A stretch of 64,000 nt of DNA, taken from the NCBI GenBank assembly GCA_008933995.1, contig WARS01000007.1, positions 5,762,923-5,826,922 of the forward strand, given 5' to 3'. Both the position numbers and the translations under genes were made by a program. The stretch comes from Datnioides undecimradiatus. Its lineage: Eukaryota > Chordata > Actinopteri > Lobotiformes > Datnioididae. Below the pieces are notes generated by a model. That model saw only the letters and a list, made by a program, of their open reading frames with translations. It ran no database searches and was not told the origin of the DNA. The first letter of the stretch is position 1; each line of letters begins with the position of its first letter. Of this stretch, positions 25,501-38,700 are shown piece after piece.

Positions 25501-28500
25501 GACTCACTCCTTCTCCTCCTATGTGTCTGTGTGGAGTCATTAGTCATCTTATGCTTCATTGCAGAGCTATCTTTTTCTTTGTTAATTTTACCAAATTTTC
25601 AGACTTTACAAATGTGCATTCATCATCTCTGTCACCACCATTTTCAAGTTAAACACAATTTATAAACATAGTATTTATATGTATATTAAAACATGTCCAT
25701 TCATTATAAGTTTGATTCACAAGTGAATAAACTCTGTAGGCTCTGTAGAAAAATTGCTTTGGTCATATCAGTGGCTGCTACTGAGACATCGCATATTTGT
25801 GAAACTGTTGGTCAATGGCATTTGCACATTGTCACCATGGACCTCCAACTTCAGCGGAGAGCAAGCATCAAAGTCTGTGTCAAATTCAAGCTTCCTGTGG
25901 AGGATCATCACCGGCTTTGAGACCAGCAGCATTTTTAGTAGTGGAAAAGTCCACAGTGTCAAAGAGGGACGTCCGTGTGTCAGATCAGGAGGATGTGCTG
26001 GCTGTTTACCTAGGCAGTTGCAGGGTTTTGCATTGTGAATTCGTACCCTAGGGTCAGACTGTCAACGAAGAACTTGGCTGCACCTTCTTTTGTGTCTGAG
26101 AGAAGAAATTTGGCACAAGTAGCCTGAACTTTGCTGCATGGGGCTTTGGTTCTCCATCATGGGTGCACAGTACAATGAAATGCACAGCAATTTTTGTCTG
26201 AGCCACGACATTTGCTGCTTCCCACCAACTGTAGTCACTGGATTTGGCAACTGTGACTCCGTCCTCTTCTCCAAAATGGAATTCAAACTGAAGGGTCCCC
26301 CCATGCTCCCCCATCGGAGCAGTGCATCACAGCACAAGGGAGCTTCTCTAGAGGGGATGGTGACCAAATCTGGTCCAGTTCTTACTTTTTATTGACTAAG
26401 TTCCACAAAGTGATGGCACAGTTTCATATACACATAATTTTGACTTGTCAAAGCAGACAAAGCACAAGTAGAGGAATATTTGTTACTATGCCCTCCAGTT
26501 CCATCAAGTGTTCTTGGAAGCTATGACACTAAGCCTGTGTGTGGGACTTTTATGATTGAGCTAAATGCAGTTGTTTGAACTGTAATGTTATCAGTGCAAG
26601 AAAAATCAAGAAAGAAATGTCTGCTGTGAAAAAGATCTTCACACTTTAACATTTTTAACTCGACGTGATGGCAGGAACATGTCACTGTATTTGTACTTGA
26701 GGTCGCCAAGGGCCCAGCTTGCAAGTCCTGTGGGTAAACACTTTGATTCAGCCTTAAACTACTCGCACAGTACTTGATGGGTGCCTAGCTATTGCTGTTG
26801 CGAGGTTTTACTTTGAAAAGGCATATAAAACAAGTGTTGTAGTGCGCTGGTGTGCATGTTACAAAGCTCTCTAATGACTTGGAGAGCCACAAAACAACAT
26901 TGTCTTCCCTCTGATACTCCTGCCTTCCCTTTACTGAGTCTGATCCTTTCTGCTCTTGACGTCTAAAGCCCATGTTTGGTTTCAGTTTTTCATTTTAGCA
27001 CATTTTTAATTAAATCTGACCTCCTCTTTTTTGAGTTGTTCTATGAAATCTAAGTTCTTTGTTGTGTAAAAACCATTAAACATGAATTCCCTCTCAGCAG
27101 AGTTAAAGATCATTATGGTTATCTGTCTGAATACAGTGATTAACAGTCAGACTGCTTTCAGCCTGTCCTTCTCAACCTTAAAAATCTGGCCTTTCCGTCA
27201 ATTGTAACTGTCAGTATACTTGGTATAAAAGTACACAGGCCATGGTCAAAAGCAACTTGTAAAAAAGTCATTGAGCAGAACAAATATCACTGATCTGCAG
27301 TTCACTCAGTGAGGTCACAGTCCCTTGAGATGCACTTTGAGGACTTGAGAAAAGCTGTTCATGCTTGAAATCCCACAAGTGTCACTGGCTGGTAGCAGGT
27401 CCGGAAGAAGCACTGGGTCAAATACCTTCACAGTGTAGTGAGAGACAATTTCTAAAGGAAACATCCGGATGTATTGTACTTAGTCCTTTAATGTACCTAG
27501 GGAGCAGTGAAGTTCTTACTTTGGATACGGTTGGATGTTGAATTATTATGAAGTGCTGATTTCAATTATAAACTGAGTTTAAAAAAAAAAGGATAATCCT
27601 GGAAAATATAAATAAATAAGTAAATCGAAACACTCAAATCCATAATTCCTTAAGTTGTGTTCTGAATGAAATTAATTAATTTTTCCACTGCATCCGAAGC
27701 TCCCACACAACCATGCTGAAAAAGTTATCTCATATAAGCCAGGATCTACACGTTGGCAGAGGTGACGTCACTGCCCCCCGCTGAACTGCTCTCCCGTATT
27801 TAATAATCAATGAACAGTGACTTTAAAGGTGAAATGAGATGTGTAACAAAACGCTGGCTAGATTTTTAAATGTTTCTTTGCCAACACTGTTGTGCTAAAA
27901 CTGTAACATTTGTGTGAAATTATGCATGAATATTTAGACGCTGCTCGTCCTTTTAGCTGAGGTTAAAGCAAGCAGCATTGCTGTTTTGATTAAAACAGCT
28001 TGAGAAGGAAGTCCACAGTGAATTTAAACAGCTCCTTTAAAGTCCAGATGAAACAGCATTTCAAGAGAGTGTAGCTTCCGTATTGTGACGTCGTTCTGAA
28101 GTGAAAGAATTCATATTTGATCTTACAGGAAGAAAACAGCAATTGATTTTGATGTAACAAAATACACAGGGACAGATTTTTGTATTTCTTTTGTCACATT
28201 TTGTGAAATTTGTGCACAATATGACCGTGAATGTGATTGAAAACTGTTAAAAAGGCATTTTCATTTCATCTCGACTTTAAAAGCACACCAGCACATCAGG
28301 GGATTGATGTGACTGAGGGAGAAGAAGAATATGTTTAATACTGGACACTGCCATCTTACTCCCTGTCGGAAACATTTCAGAGGAGAGCGGTTCAAAACCT
28401 GTCTCTAAAACCCATGACCAGAGGAAATGAGACACTTTGATAGCAGATGGCAGCAGACATTCTTCTAGTAGATGCAGAAATAATACAGGGAACCCTGAGC

Positions 28501-31500
28501 TGACTGAGCAGTTCACTGGAACACTCTTGTCACATCACTCGTGCAAGCCTAAGGATTTTGCATTTTCAGCATAAATAGTTAAGTCTGCATTCCTGCTTTT
28601 GATCCTTGGATTATCTTCTCAAAAGGGGGGGGTGACATGCAGTAGCTTGTCCCTCTCACAATCCAAGTCCTCCGAGGCAGCCGCAGGCTCGGGATCACAT
28701 CTGTCTTCTCCCTTACCTGTGACAACTCTTCCCAGTGTTAGGTAATTTGCAAGGGCAACACCTACAGCAGCTGAATCATCTCCGCTTTATATGGAGTTTA
28801 TATGAAGGTTGGATGTGAAAAGACTGAGCATCAGCAAATTCAATGGCCTAAAGGAGCCAGTTAGTGCAAGGTAAATCAATCCAAACCCAACAGTGGATTG
28901 TTGTCGGATGACAGGTCAGGTGACAGGTGGCAGCAGGTGTACTGCCTTGAGGTAAAAAAAAAAAAGAGCCATGTGTACCATCCTGAAAAAGATCCAACAG
29001 TATCACAGTTGACCAGGGAGGTAGCTGAGGCAGCCTCGACGAAGGCAGGGTCCTCACTGATGCCGTGTGTGTTTGCAGAACTATAACCTTGTCCAGCATG
29101 CTGTGCCCTGTGTGTTGCCAGGAGCTGCTCCTTCTGAGTGTCTCTTGAGGTCTAGAATTGGATGAAGGCATGCCATCATACTTCACGCTTGTTGATCACT
29201 AAAATTAGCCTCCCTGACAGTGCTCTTTGGCAGGATAGCCGGGATGTCCTTTGCAGAAAAATGAATGGGTCTGCCCCCAAAGAAACTCTTTGAAGGAAAC
29301 AACCTTTTGTTGGGTCTGTTGACATCGCTAAGCATCTACATCTCGTGTGATTCAGGGTGCTTCTGCTCCTTTATTTACCTTTTTTTTCTCCCTGTAAAAT
29401 TATAATGCAGGAATTTTGAGCCTTCATTATTCTTAAAGCAGAGTGCAAGCACAGTGCAATGTAAATAAGTTTTGTTTTTAACTTGGTTTGGTTACAGTAA
29501 GTTTAGCTGTTCTTTTGCCATCTCAGCAAAATGTCTTCCACTTAATAACAAGGCAAGTTAATGAAACACAACTGGTATACTGAAATTATTTCTTTAGTAT
29601 TCAGTATGTATTTAGGGGAATAAGACAATGTACATAAGAAATGAAAGTACCGTGCATAAATAAATAATCAACAATTAGGCTTTCAGACTCACAATTACCC
29701 TCATCTCAGTGTTGCAGAGATGCAGCATATAGCTTAATCAGTGCATAATTGAAAACCCGCTGAAATACATGTGCATCCTTCATCATCTCTCTAAGTCACA
29801 AAATTAATATTTGCATGGATAAGAAATGGCGAGTGAAGTGTCATTTGGTGCAGACGCAAAACAAAAGCTTGCCCAAAAGCCTCGGTTGCAGGTACATCAG
29901 AGTCCCTTATTATTACATGAGGCCACAAAGTTGCCAGCAGGCCTGCACATGGCGTGTGTAAGACAGCCAAATTCTTATTATTTTATGAGACTCTATTTCC
30001 ATTTGTAGGTCTCATGCTATCTCTTAACATTAGATTTTGACATTATAAAGTCTGCCACATTTATATTATATAGTCAGCCCCCTTTTAGATGCATTTCATA
30101 CAAGATTGCACTTTCTGTCTATGTTACGTGTTTAGTACACCACATACTAAACTGTATGGTTTCACATAGAACAACCTATGTATACATTGATGAGCCCAAT
30201 GTTTGGTTTCTCCAGATGGGAGCCCAGGTTTCACTTGCCACTTGGTTTCTTATAGTTACCCACTGTGTAGCAATAATTGGAGCAAACCAACTACACAGGT
30301 TTCAATGTACAGATTACTCATTCATAAGCAGCACCCACTCATCAAGTACATGCATACAAATCATATATGCATGCATGTATCTGGGTCACCAGTCGGGCAA
30401 CCAAATTACATCGTAACAAAGTCAAACATAAAAATGACATCTGTATTATCATCTCACTTCCAGTCAGTATCATTATGTTACAGGAGATAAGATAATGGCA
30501 TATGCTAAGATTGATCTATGAATTTTAAACAATGACACGGGTGTTATGTACTGCCATTGATTGCGGCCCTTCAGAGGAAACTCATTCAGAAACTTAGTAA
30601 ATATTTTTTTCCTTCTATCTTATAGCAGAGTTGCTCATGTTTTGACTTCAGTCTGAAGTTGCTAATGATATTGTTGATCCCCTTTGAGGGACTGCGTAAG
30701 GAGCAGTGATCATGAGCTGACCTGAATACACTGTCTTGCCCAAGGAGGCTGGCAGAGAAAAAGGCAATTCAAGAAAGTGTATTGCCTTCAACTTCAATTG
30801 ACAATTCACATTCTTAAGGTATACAAGTTAAGGGGAAGCAGATATTTGTAATGCACAGTATCCCGACAGCTATAACTTCACAGAATCAAAATAAGACCTT
30901 GATGGGAAGATGCTTCGCAGCCACGAATGACACAACAGAAGCTGTATAGCTTTCAAGTGGAGTTGAAGCGCTACCCAAACTGAAAGAGAAAGCACTCAAT
31001 TTAATTTGCACACAAGTTATTTGCAGTGGAGTTTTGCTTAAAAAGGCTCTAATTGCAGATATTTGATGAAGCTGTGAACTGTTTTTGTTTGCCTGCAGGC
31101 TTTTTGGAAGGAGAAGGGCTTCTCTGGTGAAATAGTGGCAGGATCCTTTACTGACTGTCCATTCTGTGTTACCTTTGATGCAACCAGCCCCAGTGGTAAT
31201 GCTGCTCTGGTAGGATTCATTGCCGGCCAGCAGGCTACTCAGTGGAGCTGCAAAGAGGTGAGTTATCAATGTGGAGACAGTATTTATGTATATCTACAAT
31301 ATCGACATGTCAATGTGCTCCGCTCCTCACACTGTTACAGTTGCACAGCTATATATAGCCATTGATTAGAATTTCCATTGTGATTCATTATGATCTCATG
31401 TAAATTCATAATGCATATCAATGGTAAATCAGCACATGTTTTCCATCAGCAGGATGAGGTGTCATTATGTTTGAGTTGACAGTGCAGCTACAATAAACTG

Positions 31501-32745
31501 TTGTTTGCAAGATGGGCTGAAATTGTGGGCGGTCATGAAGTATTCAGCTTTCAAAAGCTATTCCTGATCTCACAAGTTGCGTGGTGAGATGTTACAGTTT
31601 TCAGCTGCTCAGCCCTTAGGTCTAGCGGTTTCATTAGCCATAAATTGTATGAGAAATATATGTGTACCAACTTGAAATGTAGGTGTACGGTTAATTTAGT
31701 TTCACGTGTCTAATATTTTACATTTACATCATGTTTAAACCGTTTCTCATGCCAGTTTACAATGAAGATGACTAAATACAGTATTTTATGTGCAGACAAA
31801 CGACAAAAAAAAGTGTGCGCTGTCAAAATGATGTTATTGTGTCAGACAAAACACCTGAGGGCAACATTATGAAAATTACATGAGATTGTGCACCACCTGA
31901 GCTCTGAGACAGCACAGCATATAGACTAATGATGGTCCTTCTGTTGTCCTCACTGTTGCCTTGTCAAATATGGGACATCTTATTTATTTGTAAATGTAAT
32001 ATGCTGGTACTATTCACATGGATCACTGAGGTACTTTTCCATCTTAGCCTTGAAAACAAAGCCAGGCTTTACAATTGTACAATGTGGAAGTTGTCCTGAA
32101 GTGGAGAATTGAAATGCAAGGAGACACACTAGGGGGCAATAATAATCATATATGCAATGGCCTTTAAATATACCTGAGTTATTGTGTTGTATTACAGAAT
32201 CAACACAATATTATATGTTGATAATTCTTCCTTTGCACCAGTTTTGAAATTAGATTTCAGATGGCTTAATATACCTTTGTATCTATGCAAATGATAGATA
32301 AGGTCACGTTTCATATGTCCTGCCAGTAACTTAGTATTGGTAATGGCAACTGCAGTCCTATTGTTTTCACAGATACACTTCGCGCACGCTCAGCCAACAT
32401 CCTCTCCTCTTTGCTTTATTCTGCTTCCTTCCTGCGTTGACATTTTCATTTAGTCCCAGTGCTTTCCCCTTTACCTGGGTAAAATAAATAAATTAACAAA
32501 TCCAGCCCTGTCTCTAGTGTTGTTTTGGCATTTCGGTCATTAGCATGACTTGCTACAAAGCTCACGAGTAGCCATCTCCCTGCTGTGCCACGCTGCACAG
32601 GGTGCTAAATAATTAACCCCCACTTGCTACCTCACAGCTACGCAGAGGAAAATAGTGTTTGTGTATGGGAGGCAAGTGAACACCAAGGTTACAATTACAC
32701 AGTTTGTGCTGTTTATGAATGATTTAACTGTAAGTTTCATTTACG

Positions 32746-32776
<31 letters not shown>

Positions 32777-35700
32777 GGTTACACACACACACACATGTTT
32801 ACATGTACATGAGGATGAGTAATGAGGAATCTTAGACAATTTTGCAACATCTGTCTGCATGTTTTACAGTGATCTGTCCTCAGGCGTCAGCTGCTCTGTA
32901 CATAACTCAGCGTGTGAACTCATACAACCAGGAGTGTGCTGTCCATGCTTGAGTTATTCAAATTGACTGCTGCTCCCTATGTCCAGCTTGGATTTGTTTC
33001 TGATGCCTTCATATTTCAGCAGCCGGCTGTAATGGTCCTGAGTGATGAGCACGTGTAATGCGAGTACCGTGTTGGCACAGGCTTTTTTCTTCTGTGTGCA
33101 GGGTGAAGAGAGAAGAAAAGCTGTGCTTTTCAGTCTGGTCAAATACCTGGGTCCTGAGGCTGCAGCGTTTATCCACTATGAAGAGAAAGTAAGTAGTTCA
33201 GTGGCAGATGTCTGATGTAATAAAACAATAATGTTTTGGTTTGAGGCAGAATTTTGGAGTGCCAAAATTCATAGTTAATTTTTTTTTTTTTTTTTAAGGC
33301 TGAATAACAGAGAGGAGAGCTTCTGTCTGCATCTGTGTCAGCAAAACGGAACCCATTCGATTCACTTACAGACTTATAATGTAGTGAAATGCATAAAAAG
33401 GCATTTCCTAGTTCCTAGCTTGACAATAGTCTTACTAGTCTAATAAAACACAAAACAGTGATAGGGATAGTAGGCCCAATAAAGGTCTAACAGACCTAAA
33501 CCTATAAAATCCAAATCCTGCCAGTTCCCCTTGATTTGTTCATTAAAAATCACAAAGGAAGTCTTGGCTTGTGTGTCACTTCACCTAAAACCAGGTGAAA
33601 CAAAAGTCATTACAGTTCCTGACATAACACTGGATTTGGCAGAGGAGATCAGTACGGCCAGAATCGCAACTAGCGCTTAGTCCTTCCTTGTTTTTGGTTT
33701 TCACTACACAGCTCTTTCTGCGTCCATCTTGTACACAGAGATTCTGCAAGTAATGCATAAACATCACATTAGGTACTACTCGCTAAACTTACACTGTTAA
33801 TACATTCACTTACAAACACTAACAGAGCCTAGCACGGTGCAACAGAAACACAGTGGTATAGAAGTACAGTGTAAACACATACTCTTAGCTGCTAATTGCA
33901 AAAATATCACTGTGGGTTAAGAATTGCAACACAATGTTTTCTGCTGAAATCTTGTACACAAAGATTCTCATTACCTGACTTGTTCATGCGAGACTTCCCT
34001 TTGACTCTCACTGTGTATACACTGCTCAACCTGCGACACTGATATTTACTGGCAGCACGCCTAACAATGACACAATGAATAACTACGTACACTAAAGTCT
34101 AACAACAATCAACGCTTGCTCCTTGTTAAAAACATAGAAAACATGGGAGAACTCTCTACACATAACATCCAAGAAATTATTTTCTTTAATAACCTTTACA
34201 GGACATAGTGTGCACATTTGTGGTAATTATGGCTTTGACTTTGGACATTGTGTTAGACTCTGGGTTGTTCAACACGTCCAAAGTCAAAGCCATCATTCTC
34301 CCATTTCTTCCAGCGCTGTGCACTTTTGGTGCTGCATGGGATCCGAAGAGAAGCAGGGCACTCAGAAGTATGTAGTAGTCATTTACGTAGATATCAGTCT
34401 ACGTAAAGTAGGACAAGGTTTCATGTTCTAAGTTACCTTACATTCAACTCACACATTGGCAATACTAAGTGATTAGTGCATGTAAATTTCACTTAAACTT
34501 CACTCCCACACAAAGCATGCACTGTTTTCATGTCAAAGCATACAAACAAATGGAACACATCATAAAAAAAAAAATCCTTTGAAGGTGGGTGTGAAAAAAC
34601 CTGCTGAACAGAGGAAGAGCCAAGTATTTCTAAGGGGAACACAGGCGCACATTGTAGACACACATGAGCTGCCAGTGCAACTACTGAGAAGCAACGTACT
34701 ACGTGCAGCATATATCCTACTTGCTTAAATCATGCGCCACACACATGCAGAATAGCTACTTAACTACATTACATGATGTGCAGCACACACTGGTAGACTG
34801 TAAAATAGCACATTAGTCATGCAGATGTATGATTTTAGTCCCTAGACTGCTTTTACTCACTTCATTGTAAAACGGCATGATAGAAAGTTGCCCTGAGGAC
34901 AATTGAGGCAGAGACGTTAAGGGAGACATTGCGATTGTACTTTGTAGAGACTCAATGGGAGCATGCAATTATAGAATACAATAACAAGTCAGAACTTAGA
35001 AGAAAAAAAAGCTTATACATCGGTGGTACAGTGTTGGGAGATTCATTTGTCCCGATTTTTGTGCTAGCCCAATGGGTACCAGGGTTTCTTGGTTTTTAAA
35101 ACTAATTATATTTGTGCTTGTTAATTGTTTAAATATTAAACATGCTGACAAGCCAACCCATTTATTGCTGTATACTTTCCACATGATGAGATGAAGGGTT
35201 TAATTACATTACTCTGCTTCTTAGTTTTAGAAGAGAGGCAATGACTATGATGCTGGCTGGTCAACATTTTCTCATTTAATAAATAGAAAGTGCGTCTGTA
35301 CAGTCAAGTGATGCAAATCCTGCAATACTATGAGCATATGCTGTGTGATAATATGACTGACTTCAGGGAACTTTACAGCCTCAATAGCAGTGATCCATTG
35401 GCAAATATGCATTGTGTTCTTCTGCAGTGAAAGGCAATTTTGGGTGAATATGTGAGTTTTGCCCATGGCACAAGTTTTCAAATGCTAAACAAACAGCAGC
35501 TGCAAATAGCTAATCTTGCATAACGGACAGGGTACTCAGTGTTATCCAAGGCAGGTGCTCTTGGTGTCAGACTTTGAAATTCTTGAGCTGTTCTATCAAG
35601 TAAAATTACTGTAAATTAAGTAAAATTAAGTGTCATTTTGTCCTTTAAACTTTGCCATGAAATACTACAATATCAATGTCATCTAACTACTTTTCAGGAC

Positions 35701-38700
35701 TGGGCTAAGGAGGACTACAGTGGCGGGTGTCCTGTTAATGTCATGGCACCGGGACTACTGACGTATTACCACCCTAGCCTTAGGAAGCCCTATGGCAGGT
35801 AATCACCCTACTGATGACAAATACACTGCAGTATCACACCTTTCCTTCTCCCAGTAGTCACCTCTCCTCTGCGTTCTCACCGGAACAAATGGTTATGCGT
35901 GTGGGATGTAGTGGAGTAAACCAACACGACAGGTTTCTAAATCTTTTGATATAAATCTTTTCAAGAGCTAAATTTAGAGTTTATAGTTAATAGTATCATT
36001 GTGCACTAGATGAGAGGTACTGACCGTGGCTGCCGGATGCTCATGCTATTTTTATACCACAGAAACAATATCTGTTCTTCATCCTGCCAACCAGGTATTA
36101 CTCACTAGCAACCAGTGCCTTCAGATCATTGACATGAGTCGTGGGAGCGATTATGCCTTCACTGATACATATTAGTCCAGTTCTAAAGAAATGGCAAGAG
36201 GTCGTCAGGAGTGGTGTTCTCATAGGAAAACGTCCTATAATCCATTTCTAATGGCCTGTTCGGAGATGCACAAAGCTGAACGAATGAGAGCGAGAGGTTG
36301 GGAGGGGGATCCAGGTAATGTATTTCCATAATGACATTAAGTCCGTTGGGACAGAGGAAGCTCATTACATAACGCAACTCAAACAGCAGCATGGGGCGGT
36401 AGCCCTTATCCACATTCCTACCCCATATAGGAAATGGATCCTCAAGGACATGCTGTGACCTTGACACAAATCCAGCACATGTAATGAAGACAAGGCCATG
36501 CTTGGCTGACTAAAATGCTGTCGGTGCTTCAAACACGCTGTTTCGAAAAGCACAGCGGATTCCAGTGGTGTCTGTGGATTATGGGATTTTATTTGGCATG
36601 GCATGAATCTCAATAATGACCACAGTGTGCCTTTTATAATTAGAGTAATTATCCTGGGTAGATATGATGCCTGGCTGGTCAGTATGTGAGATTTTTACAG
36701 AGAGGCCCTCCTCGCTCATTTGTAAGAGCAGCGAGAGCAAATAGAGAAGAGAATGAGTAAGAAGAAAGAAAAGCTGCCAAGAACTAGAGTTATGGCACCT
36801 AACTCTATAATTACAAGTGCAGCTCTCCGTCAGAGTTCTATATGCTCAGCAGTACATCTTTGTGTGTGTGCGCAAAGAGATGTTTGCATCCATTCAGCCA
36901 TCTCAGGATTAGCCAGTGAGTTCCTCAGTGATTTCTCTTTAGAATGGAAACAACAACTCTAGTCCTCATCTTTAAATACCAGGAAGTCTTCTCACTTGTG
37001 ATAAAAGGGGGAGGCATGCAATAATAATTAAGGAATAATTCATTTTATTCACACGATTTTATTTCTTCCAGTACAGTGCCTGATGTTTACCTCTAATATG
37101 TTTTTTACAAGCTTTACTGCAGACCAACATACAACAACTCAGCATGAGATAATCATTACACTCACCTTTCTTTCCTGCTTTGCATAAGATCGTAGTACAA
37201 TACTCCTTGTAATAAAAACATGACCTTTTGAGCTACACATCGTGTTCACATCTTCTCAGCACTTCAACAAGACAAGTTAAAGGCAGTCTGCATAATGGTC
37301 AGCCATCTAAGATGCACTTAATGAAGATCAACGTTGATTATGTCTTTATAGAAATCCTGATTTAAAAAAAACTTCTCAAATTACGCTTAAAAACAGTGGA
37401 TACACACTTCTTTTATTCACTCTCTGCGTGTAAGCTGAGCACTGAAAGGTCAGTGGTGTAAAGGATTAAAGTTAAAAAGGTTGAACACAGCACTGCCTGG
37501 AAATTCTGCCTGTAATTATGTCTAGTAGAGGCTTAAACCCAGGACACAGTGTCTGCATCACATGCAGTGTCCACACAGACAGAGCTGCGGCCACGCTGCT
37601 ATGCTACTACTGTCAGCCTTGTCGTTTTACATTGCGTTTGCCTTTGATAATGGCCATTAAACATACCTTGTGAGAAATTAAAGGACCTTGTCCTCAGTAA
37701 TGCTTTATGAGTTTTAATTTAACTGATACAGGAGCTATTGAGTTAAAAGTATATACATATGTGTCATCTGTGCACTATATTCTAAACATATAGAGCCTAA
37801 AATTGTAGTGAAAGATGAAATGTAGCTGATATGATTTCAATGACTGTCAACATGATCGTTTTCAGTGGCGAAATTTGCTGAGAGCTTCGTGCATAGCATG
37901 GCAAAAATTAGGCAACATGCCGAATCACTCGATGATGTGCTGCTGCAGCTGTGCAGCTCCTCTAAGCTCGACTACCCTGCTAGAGTTGTCTAGCGTCTAG
38001 CTCTCGCCAAATAATCATTGCTAGTTAAAGTAAAATGCATAATTACCAGCTTTAAAAACTGTATACTGTGAAATACAGAGAGATTTATCTGGTAAATGGG
38101 CCTAATTAGCATTGTGTGAACTCGTTTGGCAACAGCTGGAATGTAACAGAATGCAGCTCAGAGGGATTTATTTATTTGTGAAAGTCTCACACTGTAGCCT
38201 TAAACAATCACCTTTACACATCCAACGGGTCAAATCAGTTTAAAAGCTACAAGCCAGAGAAGTGTTGCACAAATCTCCTCCACACATCCTACACTGAAAG
38301 TGCAGCAACAGCGCTTCTAGGATTTGCATGCAGAAGCCATGGGAGAATGCCTTCCTGCCAACACATACAGTGTGACTGTGAGATGCCAACATGAAGGCCA
38401 AGAGCAAAACATCTGTTTATCCAAAGACAACCCAACAAAACAAGCTTCTGATGGAAAAGAAAGCAATAAGCAAATACTAAGATTCTAATTGTGCAACGGA
38501 CAAGAAGGTAGCAGGACGAAGAAAATAGGGCTCTCATGTCTTCCAGTAGTTATCATTCCTGTGTAATCTTCTACCTAGTTTTTACCAAAATCCTGGCAGC
38601 ACACAACACCAACTTCAAATCTGATTGACAATCTGAAGATCTGTGGCAAAAAAACAATACAGGCATCCCTTGTAGAGAGGTATATTTATTTCTCTCAGTT

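Larger units (their letters stand above)
33189..35697 (+). other. intron 10 of the amine oxidase gene
   Basis: 2.5 kb. It has a poly-T run near 33280, a long foldback (34229-34293) and a second palindrome (34382-34407). No exon seen. Confidence 0.8.

Noticed and set aside
25768-26395. Protein-like minus-strand ORFs in intron 8
   Set aside because: No family match and several stops in each frame. Possibly a decayed retrocopy, but unsupported.
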